This document shows, piece by piece, positions 27,141 through 39,975 of a stretch of DNA of 64,000 bases (the stretch's first letter is position 1; each line of letters starts with the position of its first letter). The notes under the pieces are model-generated. The model was given only the letters and a program-made list of their open reading frames with translations, was not told the DNA's origin and did no database searches. The position numbers and the translations under genes are program-made. This DNA comes from Helopsaltes ochotensis (Eukaryota; Chordata; Aves; Passeriformes; Locustellidae): positions 108,864-172,863 of the forward strand of contig VXBM01000565.1 of the NCBI GenBank assembly GCA_013400155.1, read 5' to 3'.

Positions 27141-30077
27141 TTTAGGAATTTTTTATTTCCAAAAGCACTAAAAAAACAGGTGTTCCTAAAGCCTGAGATA
27201 TCTTCACTATATTTTGTCCTTAAGAAGCAATCATTCCCACCCCTCTTAAAAAGGCAAGTTCTTTAGAACAATTAGTATTTTTGTTAATGTATTCTATATA
27301 AAAGAAGAGAATATTAGTTTGATCCTAGAGTTCAGAGGAAATTACATGAAATTTGAAATGGAAGTGAGTCAAGAGACTGTCAGCTGTAGGCACTATTTTT
27401 AGACATTGTTTGGTGCACTTAATAACAAGATGAAAGAAGAAACAGAAGAGCCCGTGGTCAAGATGCCAAAGTAAAACCAAGAAGAAAGTATGGATTGACA
27501 TTTTTATCTGAAGTGGAAAAACCGGAAAACTATTCTTAGCAATCTGCAGGTATTCTGACTAAAAAGAATCTAAAGTTGATTTTTTTGCTGAAATTCATAT
27601 TTGAAAAAGAGATATAGTGGTGATTCAGCTGAAAGACAATAGATATGAATAAGGATTGAATTGAAAAAAACAACTTCAACAAAAGGTAGCCCATAAAAGA
27701 CAAGAGATCAGATTGTGCTTTGGGGCTCACCATTGCTGGAACACTCAGAGCCTTTATCAGAAGATTGTCCCCTGGGGCTCTGTCAAAACACTGCCAGTTT
27801 AAATGCACTTCAACCATGCCTGTCTGTTTTAAACATGCAGGAATGAAAGAGGAGGGCCAAGCAAATGTCAGAAGTATGTCTCAGCACCAGGCTGGAGATG
27901 CAGCACCCATAAAGAAGTTTAATACCAGTTAATTTAGACCTGCTGCATTTTCCTCTCTGTCATGGTAAATTCCTCCACTGGTCTGCCACTCTCTTGGTCA
28001 TTCTTTGCCACAAGCTCTTTGTCACTCCTCACTTGCTGGGTTGACAAAAATCATCATGTACATTGGCAATAAATATTCTAATTTATACAAACTTCTCCAG
28101 TTTTGAGTAGTTGTATTTATTGGATTTGGAGTGGTATGTAGGTTATGACCTATAATGTGATTTATAAAGTCTGAGAAACAGGGTTTTTTAAAAAAAAATA
28201 CAGCCAAAATCAATCTGATTTGAGCTGTATTAACTCAGGTGTCAAACTGATAGATTAATTTGAATTTATCTCCCTTTAGGTAACAGAATTGAAAAATTGT
28301 CATAATGAGAGTTCATTTTAGCAGTAACGTGGATGATTTGACAGTAATGTTAAATATGGTGAAGGAAGTGAATAATTTTATTACCCAGAACTTTTAGTTA
28401 GAATGACATGAAACCAGCAGCCCATCAACAATGCTAATAGGATTCTAGAAGACTAATTAGATCTTGGGTACTTATAAAATCATCTTCATGATAAGAAGGA
28501 CGTTTACATGGGAGAACTTACTCTTCTGCAGATCAAATACTATTCAGAAAAAAGAATGGACACCTGGGATGGGAGAAAACTGTAGCAATAAAGTAGTTGA
28601 TATTAAAAGTAGCAGCCTATTACAAGATTTAGGCATAACAGCAATGAAGATGTTTGCAGCCAGGAGAGCAGGATTGCTTGTGTAAGAGGTCTGGTTGTGT
28701 CATTTGCTGAGAGCTGATTAGAAAAGGGGATACGAGTAACTCCTCCAGAGTACAAAAGTTTCTTTGCTGTCTGTGTATGGGTGGTGGTTTACAAATAAGG
28801 CATATGAGGTATTCCAAGCCCTGGAGGTGGTCCCAGGCCACACTGGGGTCCTGCTTGCCCACACAGCGTCTCACCTTGAGGACAACCATGGGGTGGATCT
28901 CAAGACCCGGTCACATCTCTCCCTCCACATTTGACACATCTGCTCTGCTCAGAAGGAGATATTCCAGGGTCATTTTCTTTCTCCTGTGATGGAAATTATA
29001 CCAGCACAGAAAAAGGCATGCACAAGGTCTCTCTGTCAGTCAGGACATTTCCTCCATGTATGATAAAAAGATGTAAGGACTGAAAAGATTAAGCATGAGA
29101 GGGGAATCTGCCCTAAGGCAGAAAGCTAAATTTATCCTCCCTAAAACTCAGAGGGTAGCCATTGTGCAGCACCAGTGCAAGTGCTAATCCTTCAGCCCAG
29201 CTTAGAAAGGGGAGACAGATAATGCTTAATTGGAGTTGCTAGAGGAAAACATCTTGGCTGCATATTTCTCTTTAATTGTTTTTAGTTTAAGAGTGAAGTA
29301 ATACTCCTATTCATAGCTTAAGAGCTGAAAATAATTTAATATGGTTTCTTGTTTCATTGTTTGTTGAGTCATTTTCCAAATCACAGAGGTCTGGATTGAC
29401 AAAGTTTCCAGTTCTGTTGTACATGGAGCAAAGGAGGATGCAGCACTCAGATCTCCAAAGTATTGGTGCTCATCTATAGCATCATAAGGAGGTCCTGCAA
29501 TTCTACTGAGTGATTTTGCTTCTAGTCAGACTGCCAGACAGCTGGTCCTAGCTGCCCAAACTATTGGATCAAGCATACAATCTTTTTGAAAAGATCAATC
29601 TCTGACAATTCAAAACCCATAGTCACTACTGAGTACAGATTATAATTTGAAACTGTCAGAATATTAAATCCTGGTTTCATCAAAGAGTGAAATCCCCTGT
29701 CCTGGATCCCATGAAGTCTTTTCACATATGGTTGCTGCTCAGGATGATGCTCATTGTTTCACTGGATTATTTGTGTTTTGCTTTTGCAAAATCTCATCAA
29801 AGATGTACCTGTAGAGTATCCAGCCCTCCTGAAGATGACCTAATCTGAAACCCAGGGGACATATAAAGGGCTACATGAAAGGTAAGGCACTTTGACCAGA
29901 GCCCTCTCCAGGTCAGGACTGGGCCCTCATTAGTTCTTTAACTTGCAGCATGTCTCTTCTCATTCCTTCGGCTGAGTATTGAGAGTAATCACCTTTCTTC
30001 AAACTTGGGATGTCATAGGGGCAGTTGCTTCTGTTGTTGTTCCGAAATAGTTCTTGTCAAGGTTTAAGGTATGACCA

Positions 30078-31379
30078 TGTGTGTTGGCTTAGCACGGATG
30101 GTAAAAGCCAATCAGTGACTGACTCTGAAACTGGCAACCAGATTGGCCAAATAAATACAGGTGTACACCTCTGGGTCACACAAGCTTTAAATTAGCACAG
30201 GAAGCCCAGTGACCTCCCTTTTTCCTTCTGATCTCAAAGGCTGTAAGGAGGCCATCCCGGTTCTCTCCCTGTGGGAGCTGGCCCAGGCTGGGATGGCCCA
30301 GGCTGGGATGGCCCAGCCTGCCGGGGCTTGTTCACGAGAGGCCCGACTGGGCCATCACTCCCGGGCTGGGGGAAGGGATTAGCACATGCCCCGTCCCCGC
30401 CCGGATCGGTTTGTCAGCAGCGCTAAAACACTGCCGCCCCTGGCAGGGAGCGGGCCTGAGGCCTGGCCGGGCTCCATCGGCTCCTGGTTGGGGAGGGGAG
30501 GCTGCAGCCTAACATCGGCTAGTTTAAAGCCTACCCAGGAGCTCCGGAGGAGCTGGCTGGGAAGGAAGGAATGTCTGCCAGGCCCCCCTGATAAGGACTG
30601 TGGGCACGGTTGGGCCAAGCCCACCCCGATTGTCACAGAGGGGTGAGCAGGCCCCCCGCTCTCCTCCGGGGAGAGGAGAGGAGTGGAGAGGAAAGGAAGG
30701 AGGAAAGCCTGTCCGAGCTCTGACATCCCAGGGCTGAACAGGCTGCTGCACAGCAGAGATCACGAGATCATCTGCAGGCCCAGGCAAGAAATGTTAACTC
30801 TTTCCTGGAAAGATCGAGACTTTTCAAAGCTCTAACCATTCTCAAAGAGAGAGGAAAGGCCAAACTGGAGACACGTAAAGAGACAATATGAAGATATCAG
30901 TCAGTAAAAGGAGAGTGACCCCTTAGGTGGGAGAGATGACAAGCTGCCTCAGTTCTAGGCTGAAAATCTCCTATGAGTTGTGGTAACCGACTGTAATGTG
31001 AATATGCTAGAGTATTCCTTTAAAGTGTGAATTGGCAAGATGATTTGTAGATTTTGAGCAAGAGTATCTGGGATTTACTGAGTGAATATTGAATTAGAAA
31101 CTGTAATCTGATGATCCCATAAGACATTTGAACAGAGAGATGAGAAGAAGCCCTCTGCACCAGTGAAGTGAGAAGACATTTCTGTTTCCTGAGATGAAGA
31201 ATCCTTTGCCTTTGAGTTGTGTATCTTTAGAAGGTGACACCCCAGTACGTGTGTGACTCTGGGGCCCATATGTAGTCATGGGAAGGGCTACGTGATTGGG
31301 AGGTCTATCTACAACTGCAGAAGTTCCCGAGTGGCTGCTTTTGTGAGAGTTGGAAGCCACAAGCAGACTGTTTCTTGTG
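30078..31379. repeat. GC-rich, repeat-like block (left part), possible old ERV remnant
   Basis: A sharp change to GC-rich, CpG-containing sequence occurs at about 30240-30780 inside an AT-rich intron. It is preceded by TGTGTTGGCTTAGCACGG at 30078, which looks like an LTR start. It includes a 15-bp tandem repeat at 30280-30320. The right side grades into AT-balanced sequence before the nested LTR at 31380. I cannot identify the family. The alternative is a genuine CpG island. Confidence 0.35.
30280..30320 (+). repeat. 15-bp tandem repeat, about 2.7 copies
   Basis: The unit GGCCCAGGCTGGGAT occurs at 30280-30294 and 30295-30309 without change, and a partial third copy with one change continues to 30320. 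It sits inside the GC-rich island. Confidence 0.9.
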
Positions 31380-32224
31380 TGTTATAAATATTGTTGTAAT
31401 TTGTGTTTTATGTTAGATGTGTGCATTTAGTTGACTGATTTATAAGGTTTTTTAAACAAGCTATATTTTTGCTAAGAGAAAGAGGAAGTATGACAAGAAT
31501 CCTTTAGCCAGAAAAAGAAAAAACTGTCTCAAAAGCCACATACCAAGGAAGAACCATTTGAATTTGCATTTGCAACCATTGTATTTGGAGAACAATAGTT
31601 TGCCAGGAACTGGCCGAAGAGCCATTAACAAAAGATAAGGGACATCAGCAGAGATAAGGGACATCTGCAAACAATAAAGAAAACCGTCACTTAGACACAA
31701 TGCTGGGAGGAGATGGTACACAGAAAGGAATGTCAACTTCGTGGAGGACGAACACCTAAGAGATAAGGACGATTAGCCAAAGGGTGGAGGACATCATGTC
31801 ATCTAAGAGATAAGAATGTTCAGCCAAAAGAATAGAGGGCCAACACAGCAAAAGAAACATGCCGAAAAACTTCCAACAAAACAAAAGCGGACTACTAGAA
31901 TTTGAAAGACTAAGAGTTTAACTGTATTATTTTGTTCCCGGAATTGTAACTAACACGAAGGGGAGGAAGTAAGAAGTAGAGGAGTTGTTGTAGCCTCAGG
32001 CTAATTTTTCTGTATAAACGCCACTGAAATAAGGGTCCAATGTGAGACCAGGGGAGAATTCTGTGCGATAGAGACAGATTCTGGGGGTCTCACCCGGTTC
32101 CGATCCCGGGCTCGGAGCTGTGATTGAGGGTGGTTTTTTCTCATAACCCAAAATTCTATTTCCCGAAATTCTAATAAATTTGTTTGTTTATTTAATCCAG
32201 TTATTGGCAATTTCATTTATAACA
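31380..32224 (+). mobile_element. Solo LTR, family 2-related subfamily, nested in GC-rich block
   Basis: The 845-bp element starts TGTTATAAATAT and ends CATTTATAACA. It is flanked by TTGTG (31375-31379) and CTGTG (32225-32229), a 5-bp duplication with one mismatch. It has TATAAA at 32013-32018 and AATAAA at 32173-32178. The ends and the CCGGTTCCGATC...GCTCGGAGCTG segment resemble the family 2 copy at 26314-27140, but the 5' two-thirds differ, so I treat it as a related subfamily. It is antisense to CAMK4. ORFs within it are spurious. Confidence 0.82.
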
Positions 32225-32822
32225 CTGTGGAATCCCTGCAGCCTTTTGATATAATACCCAGAAGTTGGCCCTGGCAGCATAAATTATAGTCATCTGCCTT
32301 GCATGAGAGATAGGACCTGCCCATGGACTTCTATGCAGAATGGTTTGCCCCTGACCCCCCTGGGCCCTTTTGTTCCCCCCCGCCCATTCCTTTGTGACCT
32401 GATGACCGGCCCCATCTTCCCTATGGGACACTGACCCTATCTGCCCTTTGCACCACCCCCCTGCCCCAATCATGGGCTGCTGTAGCTCATACTTAAGCAA
32501 AGGACCAACACCTGATCCCTCTCTTGGCACTCACCTTCAGCACCTGGAAATAAACTGGCTGGAACTGACCCAGGTTAAGGCCTTCTGCCTCTCCCTGCTG
32601 GCTAGCCATGTGGTCTGCGTGTGGAGTGTGAGCTTGGCTGCTTGCCTCTGTTTCCCCAAGCGGCCTTTCCTCCAGAGTGGTTTATTGGGGATTAGGCACC
32701 AGCTCCACTCCTAATATACATGACATTACAGTTTCTATTGTGGAAAATTACCAGAACAAATCAGGAGAGACATCTCTCTCTCAAAGACTGAATGAAAGAT
32801 TATTTTATAAGTGGTACTGACC
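32225..32822 (+). repeat. GC-rich repeat-like block (right part), beside assembly gap
   Basis: This is the sequence on the other side of the nested LTR. It contains C-runs at 32330-32470 and an AATAAA in CTGGAAATAAACTGG at about 32548-32553, followed by a GT- and C-rich stretch, as seen downstream of LTR polyadenylation signals. A CCCAGAAGTTGGCC stretch near 32260 faintly recalls a primer-binding region. The assignment is tentative, because the block runs up to the N gap. Confidence 0.3.
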
Positions 32823-33021
32823 NNNNNNNNNNNNNNNNNNNNNNNNNNNNNNNNNNNNNNNNNNNNNNNNNNNNNNNNNNNNNNNNNNNNNNNNNNNNNN
32901 NNNNNNNNNNNNNNNNNNNNNNNNNNNNNNNNNNNNNNNNNNNNNNNNNNNNNNNNNNNNNNNNNNNNNNNNNNNNNNNNNNNNNNNNNNNNNNNNNNNN
33001 NNNNNNNNNNNNNNNNNNNNN
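32823..33021. other. Assembly gap (199 N)
   Basis: This is an uninterrupted N run. It lies next to GC-rich repeat-like sequence on the left. ORF calls crossing it are meaningless. Confidence 1.
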
Positions 33022-34012
33022 TTGAGCCTGCTTTGCTTCTCCTAATCCTATCTCAGGGGAAAAAGAGAGAGTAAACACTAAGACCACTACACTAAATTTA
33101 CAAACAGAAACAGAGGTGAACGTGAAACCACTGCATGATTTGATGTTTCTGCCTGGTTAGCACTTAAAACTACTACACTATGGCATAACAAAAATGTATG
33201 CTTTTGTTCTTTCATGTGGAAGATACTTTCAGACTGAATATTTGATGTACATTTTTGTAATATTCCTCTATGATACTAAACTTTAATTACAGAACAAGGA
33301 AAATCCAATAACCTGTCCTTATGTGAGCTGGAAATCACTAACTCCAGTAAGTTAATTCATTTACTCAAGTCAATATCAAAGTTTTTCTTACCTCTTGCTC
33401 TAAAAAACCCAAATCCCTACCAATAAAATATCATCCCAACATTATTACAGAATAATCTGAATTTATGCATATGCACTTACTCCAGAAACACGTGCAGCCT
33501 CATAAGAAAAACCTTCAGAACTCAACAGCTGTCCTGAAGAACTTTTGTGGCAAAACCAGACGTTTCATAAACACAGTGAATACCAAAGTGAATGTCTTTC
33601 TTGTTAGTCTGCTTATAAAATTTTTATTTGACATAACACTATTGTCCTGGCAGGCTGATTGCCACCCATTATGTTTTATGATGACCTGTCAATGAGATTT
33701 TGCCAGTTTTTCCCATCTTTTGTCTGTTGTAACATGCTTGATGCTATGTGCCTGCTGAGCGCCTTTCTTCAACATTTACTGGCTAATTCCTCCATTTTCA
33801 ACTCCTTTTTTTCCCCCAAAGTCTTCTCTAATTACATTTCCAAAGGCACTTTTAAGCTACTTGCTGTAGATATTTATTCATGTGAATAAATCCTATGTTG
33901 GTGAAACAATTCCAGTAATTACTAACACAGGGTTTACATACAGAGGAGAAATTTGAACTCTAACATTCATGGGGAAAGAAGATACTGGGAGAGATGTGTA
34001 CAGGTGACTTAC

Positions 34013-34095
34013 CTGTCAAATAGTTCTCCACCAGTAACCAGTTCCAGAACAAGACTGATTTCTGTAGGGGTCTCAAATATCTCCTTCAGTTTTAT
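34013..34095 (-). CDS. CAMK4: CAMK4 coding exon (probable exon 4): beta-4/beta-5 and hinge
   Basis: The minus strand has acceptor CTTTCACCAG, then 83 nt, then donor GTAAGTC. The frame begins at phase 0 with IKLKEIFETPTEIS and continues LVLELVTGGELFD. It ends with AG, the first two bases of an Arg codon completed by the next exon. This is the beta-4/beta-5 region and the hinge that contacts ATP adenine, about residues 102-128 plus the split Arg129. The LELVTGGELFDR signature is characteristic of the CaMK group, and ETPTEISLVLE is specific to CaMKIV as I know the family. A run of T on the plus strand at 34119-34127 becomes an A-run upstream of the acceptor and does not disturb the site. Confidence 0.97.
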
Positions 34096-34588
34096 CTGGT
34101 GAAAGATAACAGGTTGTTTTTTTTTTCTTATTTATCTTCTTCTGAGCACATCTGAAGGTCAACAATAGAACACAGACCATAGCTGGGAGAGTTACCTTGT
34201 TCTCCCCCAATTTTTTTGCTAGCCTTTTTTCTTTCTTTGTACTCCTTTGGTTATTCTCATACCTCAGTTACCTCTGTGAAAAACAGACATTTAATAAGCT
34301 GTCTGCCAATCTCTCAGAGAAACCAAAAAGTAAGGCCTTTCCTACCCTCCCAGGACTGAAAACACCAACTTCTAATTTCATTTGCAGAACTTCTTTCACA
34401 TAGTTTCTCACTCAACTCTGTAAGAACATCAATGTTTTATCTTAAAATGGAAGTATAACTCAACAGATGTTCACGCCCAGAGCTTTAATCCAGATCTGTA
34501 CAGGTGAACCACAACAGTCTTCTCTCACAAAAAGAGTATTAAAAAGCAAGGAAATAAATGTGGAGGGGAACAACATGGCTAAACTTAC
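34096..34588 (-). other. CAMK4: CAMK4 short intron of 493 bp
   Basis: This is the complete intron between the alpha-C and hinge exons, with GT-AG ends. Apart from pyrimidine-rich runs on the plus strand (34117-34145, 34200-34260), nothing else is recognisable in it. It is the only short intron in the window. Confidence 0.95.
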
Positions 34589-34651
34589 AATGTTGGGATG
34601 AGAAAGGCGAAGAAGGACTCCAATTTCGGTGCGGACAATTTTCTTGTCTAC
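34589..34651 (-). CDS. CAMK4: CAMK4 coding exon (probable exon 3): alpha-C helix
   Basis: The minus strand has acceptor CTTTTAACCAG, then 63 nt (21 codons, phase 0 at both ends), then donor GTAAGTTT. The peptide starts VDKKIVRTEIG and ends LSHPNI, which is the CaMKIV alpha-C helix and following strand at about residues 81-101. The Glu of RTEIG is in the position of the helix-C glutamate that salt-bridges the ATP-binding lysine. It joins the upstream exon exactly at ...LKKT/VDKK, as in known CaMKIV proteins, and is separated from the next exon by only 493 bp. The reading frame is open through both splice sites, but the residues beyond PNI are intronic read-through, not protein. Confidence 0.97.
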
Positions 34652-37600
34652 CTGGTTAAAAGTGGGGAGAGAAAAGGGAAAAATTATTTCCATAGAAACT
34701 TCTGGATGAATCAAAGGATACTATGTATGCATAGCACTTCTAGATCTCCCAGAAAAGTAAGGTAATGTGAGACACACAAACCAAACATACTGTAAAGAGA
34801 AATTTTCCATTAACACAAGATGGATACTGTAACAGAGGAATGTCCTCATCCAGCAAAATAATTACAAATATACATGTAAGTCACACAAGAAGTACAATAT
34901 AGGAAAGGTACCTGAAAAAGGTGGGAAAATTTCTATTTTTACTCAAGTTCTGACCTTGTCTATTGCTACTTATGTTTTTTGAGTTTGTGATAGGATACCT
35001 TTCTTTTGACACTCTGTCCAACAGCTGTGCTGGAAAAGGTTTTTTGCATGTAGAATGTGCCCATCAAAGTAGTGTAACTTACCGCTTAGAACAAAAAAAT
35101 GATGTAAAGGTAAAATACCTCCAGCCACAGAGTATAAGGTTTAACCTCAGTTTGCTCCAATTATCTCTGACAGAATGATCTATTAATTCAAATTATTGGT
35201 TAGACCTCTGAGAAGATTACCTCTTCCCTTTTCAAACTGTATTCTTCAACAACCCAGGCACAAGTTATGTTCTTGGGGAAAATCAGTCATTTCTCAGAAG
35301 AAATATAGAGCTAGGGAGTATTTCTTTTAGGAAAGAAAACTGCAGCTCTCCTGGGACTAGAATGCTTAAGCAAGCAAGAACGGAAAATGTTTGTAAGCAA
35401 ATTATGAATCCTTTTATGTTTCTAAGACAATTAATACACTTATGAGGAAACTACGTGGTTTGCAAATTCTTCCCAACCCTAGAGAAGTCCTACACTGATG
35501 AATCAAGTGGTTCTGAAATGAATGAGAGTCAGCAAGTCACTGTGTGGTTCAAGGTTGATGACATACATGACATTTTGAGAGGAACTTGTGCTGCTTTTTT
35601 TTAGTGGAAGTTTTTTATCAAAGGCAAGTTTTGGTTTTGGTTTTTTACATCAGAATGGCAGTAGTAATACATAACATATAAACCTTTAAAGGGGACATAA
35701 AATTACCTTCAAATTCTTAGTGAAGAAGACACATGGGGATTTTTTATCACCTGAAAGAAGAGAGCTACTTCTCAGCAATTTATTTTTTTCTAACGTCAAC
35801 AAAATCCAAGTATCCATTACATTCAGAACTACTGGATAGGCAGAATTTGACTCTCCCCTTGAGTCAATCAGGGACAATTCCAGCTTAGTAATGCCACAGT
35901 GCTCTGACAGTGGTGTAAATGAGTAGAGAACTAGAGCACTCGGGGCTTTCTTAAAACTTACTGACATTCAATCTCTTCTACTGGTTTTGTCAGGAAGCAA
36001 AATGAAACAAGAAAAAACAACTTTGGACAAATTCGGTGAATGTAAGAAGGAGCAGAAATCAAACATTGAAGAGGAATGACGTTTTCCATTACTTGAACAT
36101 CTAATTGAAAGTAAAGAACATAGCCAATAACAAAATCTTCATGGATAAACATTTACTCTGGGATCAAACCCAGGACCCTTTAAGCTTATGACCATTGCAT
36201 GCTTTATAAATGTTTTTTGTTTCTACTCCAAATGCAACTAACAAATGTTTTTTCCTGCTACATAAACACTGAGCAGCAGGTTTGAAGATAGGCTCCCGTG
36301 AACTTTTCCTAAAATGCTGCTAAGCACCAGCCTGTGGTCTTGCTCAGTTTTAACATCTCCTTGGCATCACTTTGGGTTATTTCAGTGAGTACAAACATGG
36401 AGCAAAGGCCTCCAAAGTTCACTGTTGGGCAGCAAAGGGCTTTTGATGATTCACACAGTAATAATACTGTAATAATGTTGTGACTGTTTTCACACACTTT
36501 GCACCTCAATCAGAATCAGAAAAATTAATGTACAATTGTGCATGGACAGTGACATCACCAGGAGAGCAGTTTAGACTGAAAAATTTACCTTATCCAAAAG
36601 CATTGCTATAGACTGAACAACCCACAGTTTGTTTCCTGCAGTTTTGAAAATGTTCGGGCACCAAGCACACCTGGGAACAAGCATGGGAAAGGTTGCCCAA
36701 AATCTAAAGATGACTTCTCTTGGCACTGGGTAGTTCCAAGTGAGAAACTACAGAGACATCCTCTCACCTTGCAGATAGCAAGTAATTAATTGAAAACAGG
36801 GACTGAGACTCAGTTTTAGGTTCTTGGTTTCATTTACTCTCAAACTGTAGGTGAGTTCCTCTGTGATCAGGTTTGTGACCTGACACAACAGTACACTTTC
36901 ACGCTTTCTCAGATGATGGTATGAGAAAAAGGTACCTCAAAATTCAAGATGATAAGATGCAATGGCAAATAGGTCACATAGAAACACTTAGGAGTGTTAC
37001 ACATTTATATGTAATGGCTATTCAGATAGATTTTACTACAGAAATGGGCCTGTATAGGTGATATGAATTGTTCCAGAGTAAAAACAGGCACATATTTAGT
37101 CATGACATTTCATTACAAACAGCCTATTTTATCACTTTTATTTTTCTTACCTTCTCCTATGCTAAGTACAGATAGAGTTATGTGAACACTTACCTTCTTT
37201 CAGCTCCCACCAAAAAAAAAAGGTGTATTAGGGCAAAACCTGGCTTAGTTTTAGTTTGGGCAGGAATATCAGCAATTCAATTACAATTATATTAAATTTT
37301 ACCATCATCATCCTATCAAGTAATTTCCTGACAGAAATTATTTGCTAGTGTGAGAGTCAGGCATCTCACTCTAGAGTGTATGTTGCTATAGTAACAAATT
37401 TTAAAACTCGGATAATTTAATCAAAATATGCCATTACCACAAATTTTTGGGCAAATTAAGTATGTTAGGCTAAATCAAATACAGTGGTCTGATTTGTGTG
37501 TATGTAATAACTGATCAAAATGAGGTTGCAAAACTCTATTTTGTCTCCTCCTCTTTGGATGCAATTTATATAGGCAGTACAGTGCTTGAAAACTATCTGA

Positions 37601-39627
37601 ACTTTCTTAAATTAGCATTAATCACAGGAGCATTAGTGAGATATATGTGAGTATACTACAGTCAAGAATAATGGGATCAGCAGAACTGGTCTGTTTGTGA
37701 AGTGAAAAAGCAATCAAATGTTAACTTTCAGAGCTTTCGCAGTTCCACTAGTTTAGCAATTATCCTTCTATCCTTTATTCTTTGCTTTTAATCTATGTTA
37801 AATGGACTACAGTACCCTTTTGGTCAAATATTTCATCAGTGTAATTTGATTTCTACTTAAATGATTACTTTACTCTGTGTAAAAAACATTACTTCTGTGC
37901 CAGGTCGTGTAAATGCCTGATCGGGTGATTTTACTGGTGCAATTTTACTGAGCTGTTTTTTTTGTATTTGCAAACTTTAAATTGCAAGTAATCAAGAGGC
38001 ATTTACTGTGATAGGCCTGCAGAGCAACAACCTGCTGTGGAACACCTATGTCAATTAGAGAAGTCATTTGACAGGTAAACCCAAAACAGTTATTTATCAT
38101 GCCTTCACTGCTGACTCTGGGCTTGAAGATTTCCCTGTCATTGGCCAAAAAAACCCCAAAGTTGTTAGATAGCCTGTGATTGTTAAAACCCGCAACACCT
38201 ACGTATTTCCACAGCTCACCTTTGGAGGCACATGGAATTCTGAAAGGCAGCAAATCTGCAAGAACAGCTTGTAGGTGCTACACAGCCTGGTGCTATGGCT
38301 TTCAGTGCTCCTCAGTAAACTCTAGCAAGCAAACCAGAAGCTGTGACTGTACCACAGATAAGCACCTGCATGTTGGCTTTAATCTAACTAGATAAAGTAC
38401 CTGCAGCAGCAAAGATCTAAAAGCCTTAACCTGGGAGCAAGAGAAAATTTAGGAATGCATCTCCCTTAATTTATAATAAAGCATTTACATAAAAAGGATT
38501 CATTCATGGATTATTCCTAGTACATGTCTCTCCAGTTATTTCACTTCAGTAGAATTAGGTATTTATCTCTTATAGATAATGTGTCTGCAATTACCCTGTC
38601 TTTGGAATATCATACTGGTCATGCAGAAAAGGAGGACTAGATTGAATTCCAGATTATTTTGACAAGAGAAAGGAATGGAAAATTCCTTAATGAAAGCTGA
38701 GATTCTTCCATGTTTCCATGCCCCAAGATGGTGAGGAATGGAGTGATGGAGTAATGCTAAAAACCACTGAGATGTAAAAGTGTTGTTTCTGTGTGAATTA
38801 AATGAAGCAACATTAAATGAACCACTGTTTTACACAGATTAATCCAGCTGTGCTTTGCAATGTAGTACCACCCTAAAAACAGGTGGCCAACAGATGTTCT
38901 CTGTACCCTAAAACTTAGTAGAGAGCAAGAGGAAGAGCACATTCCTCATCCTGCAAGTTCAGTCTCTGCTGCCCTCCTTCCCGGAGCACTCTGGAGGCAA
39001 AGGGCACATTTGCCCAGGTGTGACCACCATGCAGGTGGGGTGACAACACTGTGCCCAGGCAGTGGGTGTGAAGAAACCAATGCAAAACATCTCTTGAGGA
39101 GCTTCACGGTACTGTCCACCTCAGGGAGCCTGTTCACACCAGCTCTGCACAGCTCCTTAATTAATATCCCACTTCTTGACTCACATGAACGCCTCTAATA
39201 TGAGCAATGAATTCTTTATTGAACTAGCAGGTCAGGCTCTGATTATGTGCTTCTCTGCACTCACAGGGATCACAGTGCAAGGCATTATTAACTCGACACT
39301 ACACTATTAAAAGTGCTTCCAAGAAACAAAGTTTTATTTGTTCATACAGTAACTGCTCTGAAGCCTAAACCTTTCTGTATCTTATGGCATGCTAAATACC
39401 ATTTATAAGTTAGCCATTATTTTGTCTTCTCACAGTTAAGCTGAAATATTAAAACCTGTACAGGCATAGACTACACACAAGCAGAGCTGTCAGTTCCCTG
39501 ATAGTCTACAAGGTCTGTTCCCAATGGTCACAACTAAACACAGGAGTGATGGGTTCCCCAGGCTCTCTTGAGAGGTTTGAAGGAAAGAATTTAAAGACTG
39601 AATTTAAATAAGTCTTCACAAGAAGAA

Positions 39628-39975
39628 TATCATTACAATATTTGGGACGGCAGAAATAATGACACAAAACTCTGATTTCCTTTGCAGGGCATTACAGTGA
39701 AGCTTTATTGAAAGGCTCATCCTTTTATACAGCACCTCAATGTATATGTACAATGAATATGATTGGTCATTTAGAGCGTACATCTCTTTGTAAACATCTT
39801 TGCCATTAGAAAAACAACAGATGTAGGGACAAGAGAATATCTACAAGAACTGTTTGAGTTCCTCCTTACGATTTCTCAGGTCAGAGTGGGAAAGTTATAT
39901 ACTTGGCTTTCCCACAGGCTCAAGCTGCTGCCTGAAGCCTAAAAATCTCTTTTTTGACCACTGTCAGTTCCCACA
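39628..39975 (-). mobile_element. Probable alpharetrovirus-like solo LTR
   Basis: On the minus strand TATAAAAGG (39721-39730) is followed closely by AATAAAGC (39702-39709) and then a short pyrimidine/AT stretch. This compact TATA and polyadenylation arrangement is known from avian alpharetrovirus LTRs. A candidate 6-bp duplication GAAGAA (39622-39627 and 39976-39981) would give a 348-bp LTR starting TGTGGGAACTG. Its other end would read ATA instead of ACA, and the duplication is purine-only, so both limits are tentative. The element itself is more secure than its ends. Confidence 0.55.

Larger units (their letters stand above)
16061..34012 (-). other. CAMK4: CAMK4 intron of 17,952 bp
   Basis: This complete GT-AG intron contains the solo LTRs at 21980-22798, 26314-27140 and 31380-32224, the CAAAC/AAAAC array at 25681-25845, and the GC-rich block 30078-32822 with the N gap at 32823-33021. 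Stretches 16440-16980, 17670-21970, 22810-25670, 25850-26300, 27150-30070 and 33022-34010 hold nothing I can assign. The figure of 17,952 bp counts the 199 Ns, so the true length depends on the gap. Confidence 0.88.

Noticed and set aside
30379..30787. Overlapping ORFs of 86-115 codons on both strands
   Set aside because: They are an effect of high GC content. Open frames occur on both strands and none shows a known domain.
32792..33087. ORFs across the N run
   Set aside because: They consist of unknown residues and cannot be interpreted.
34460..34714. 84-codon minus-strand ORF taken as a whole
   Set aside because: Only its central 21 codons are the CAMK4 exon. The flanking residues are intronic read-through.
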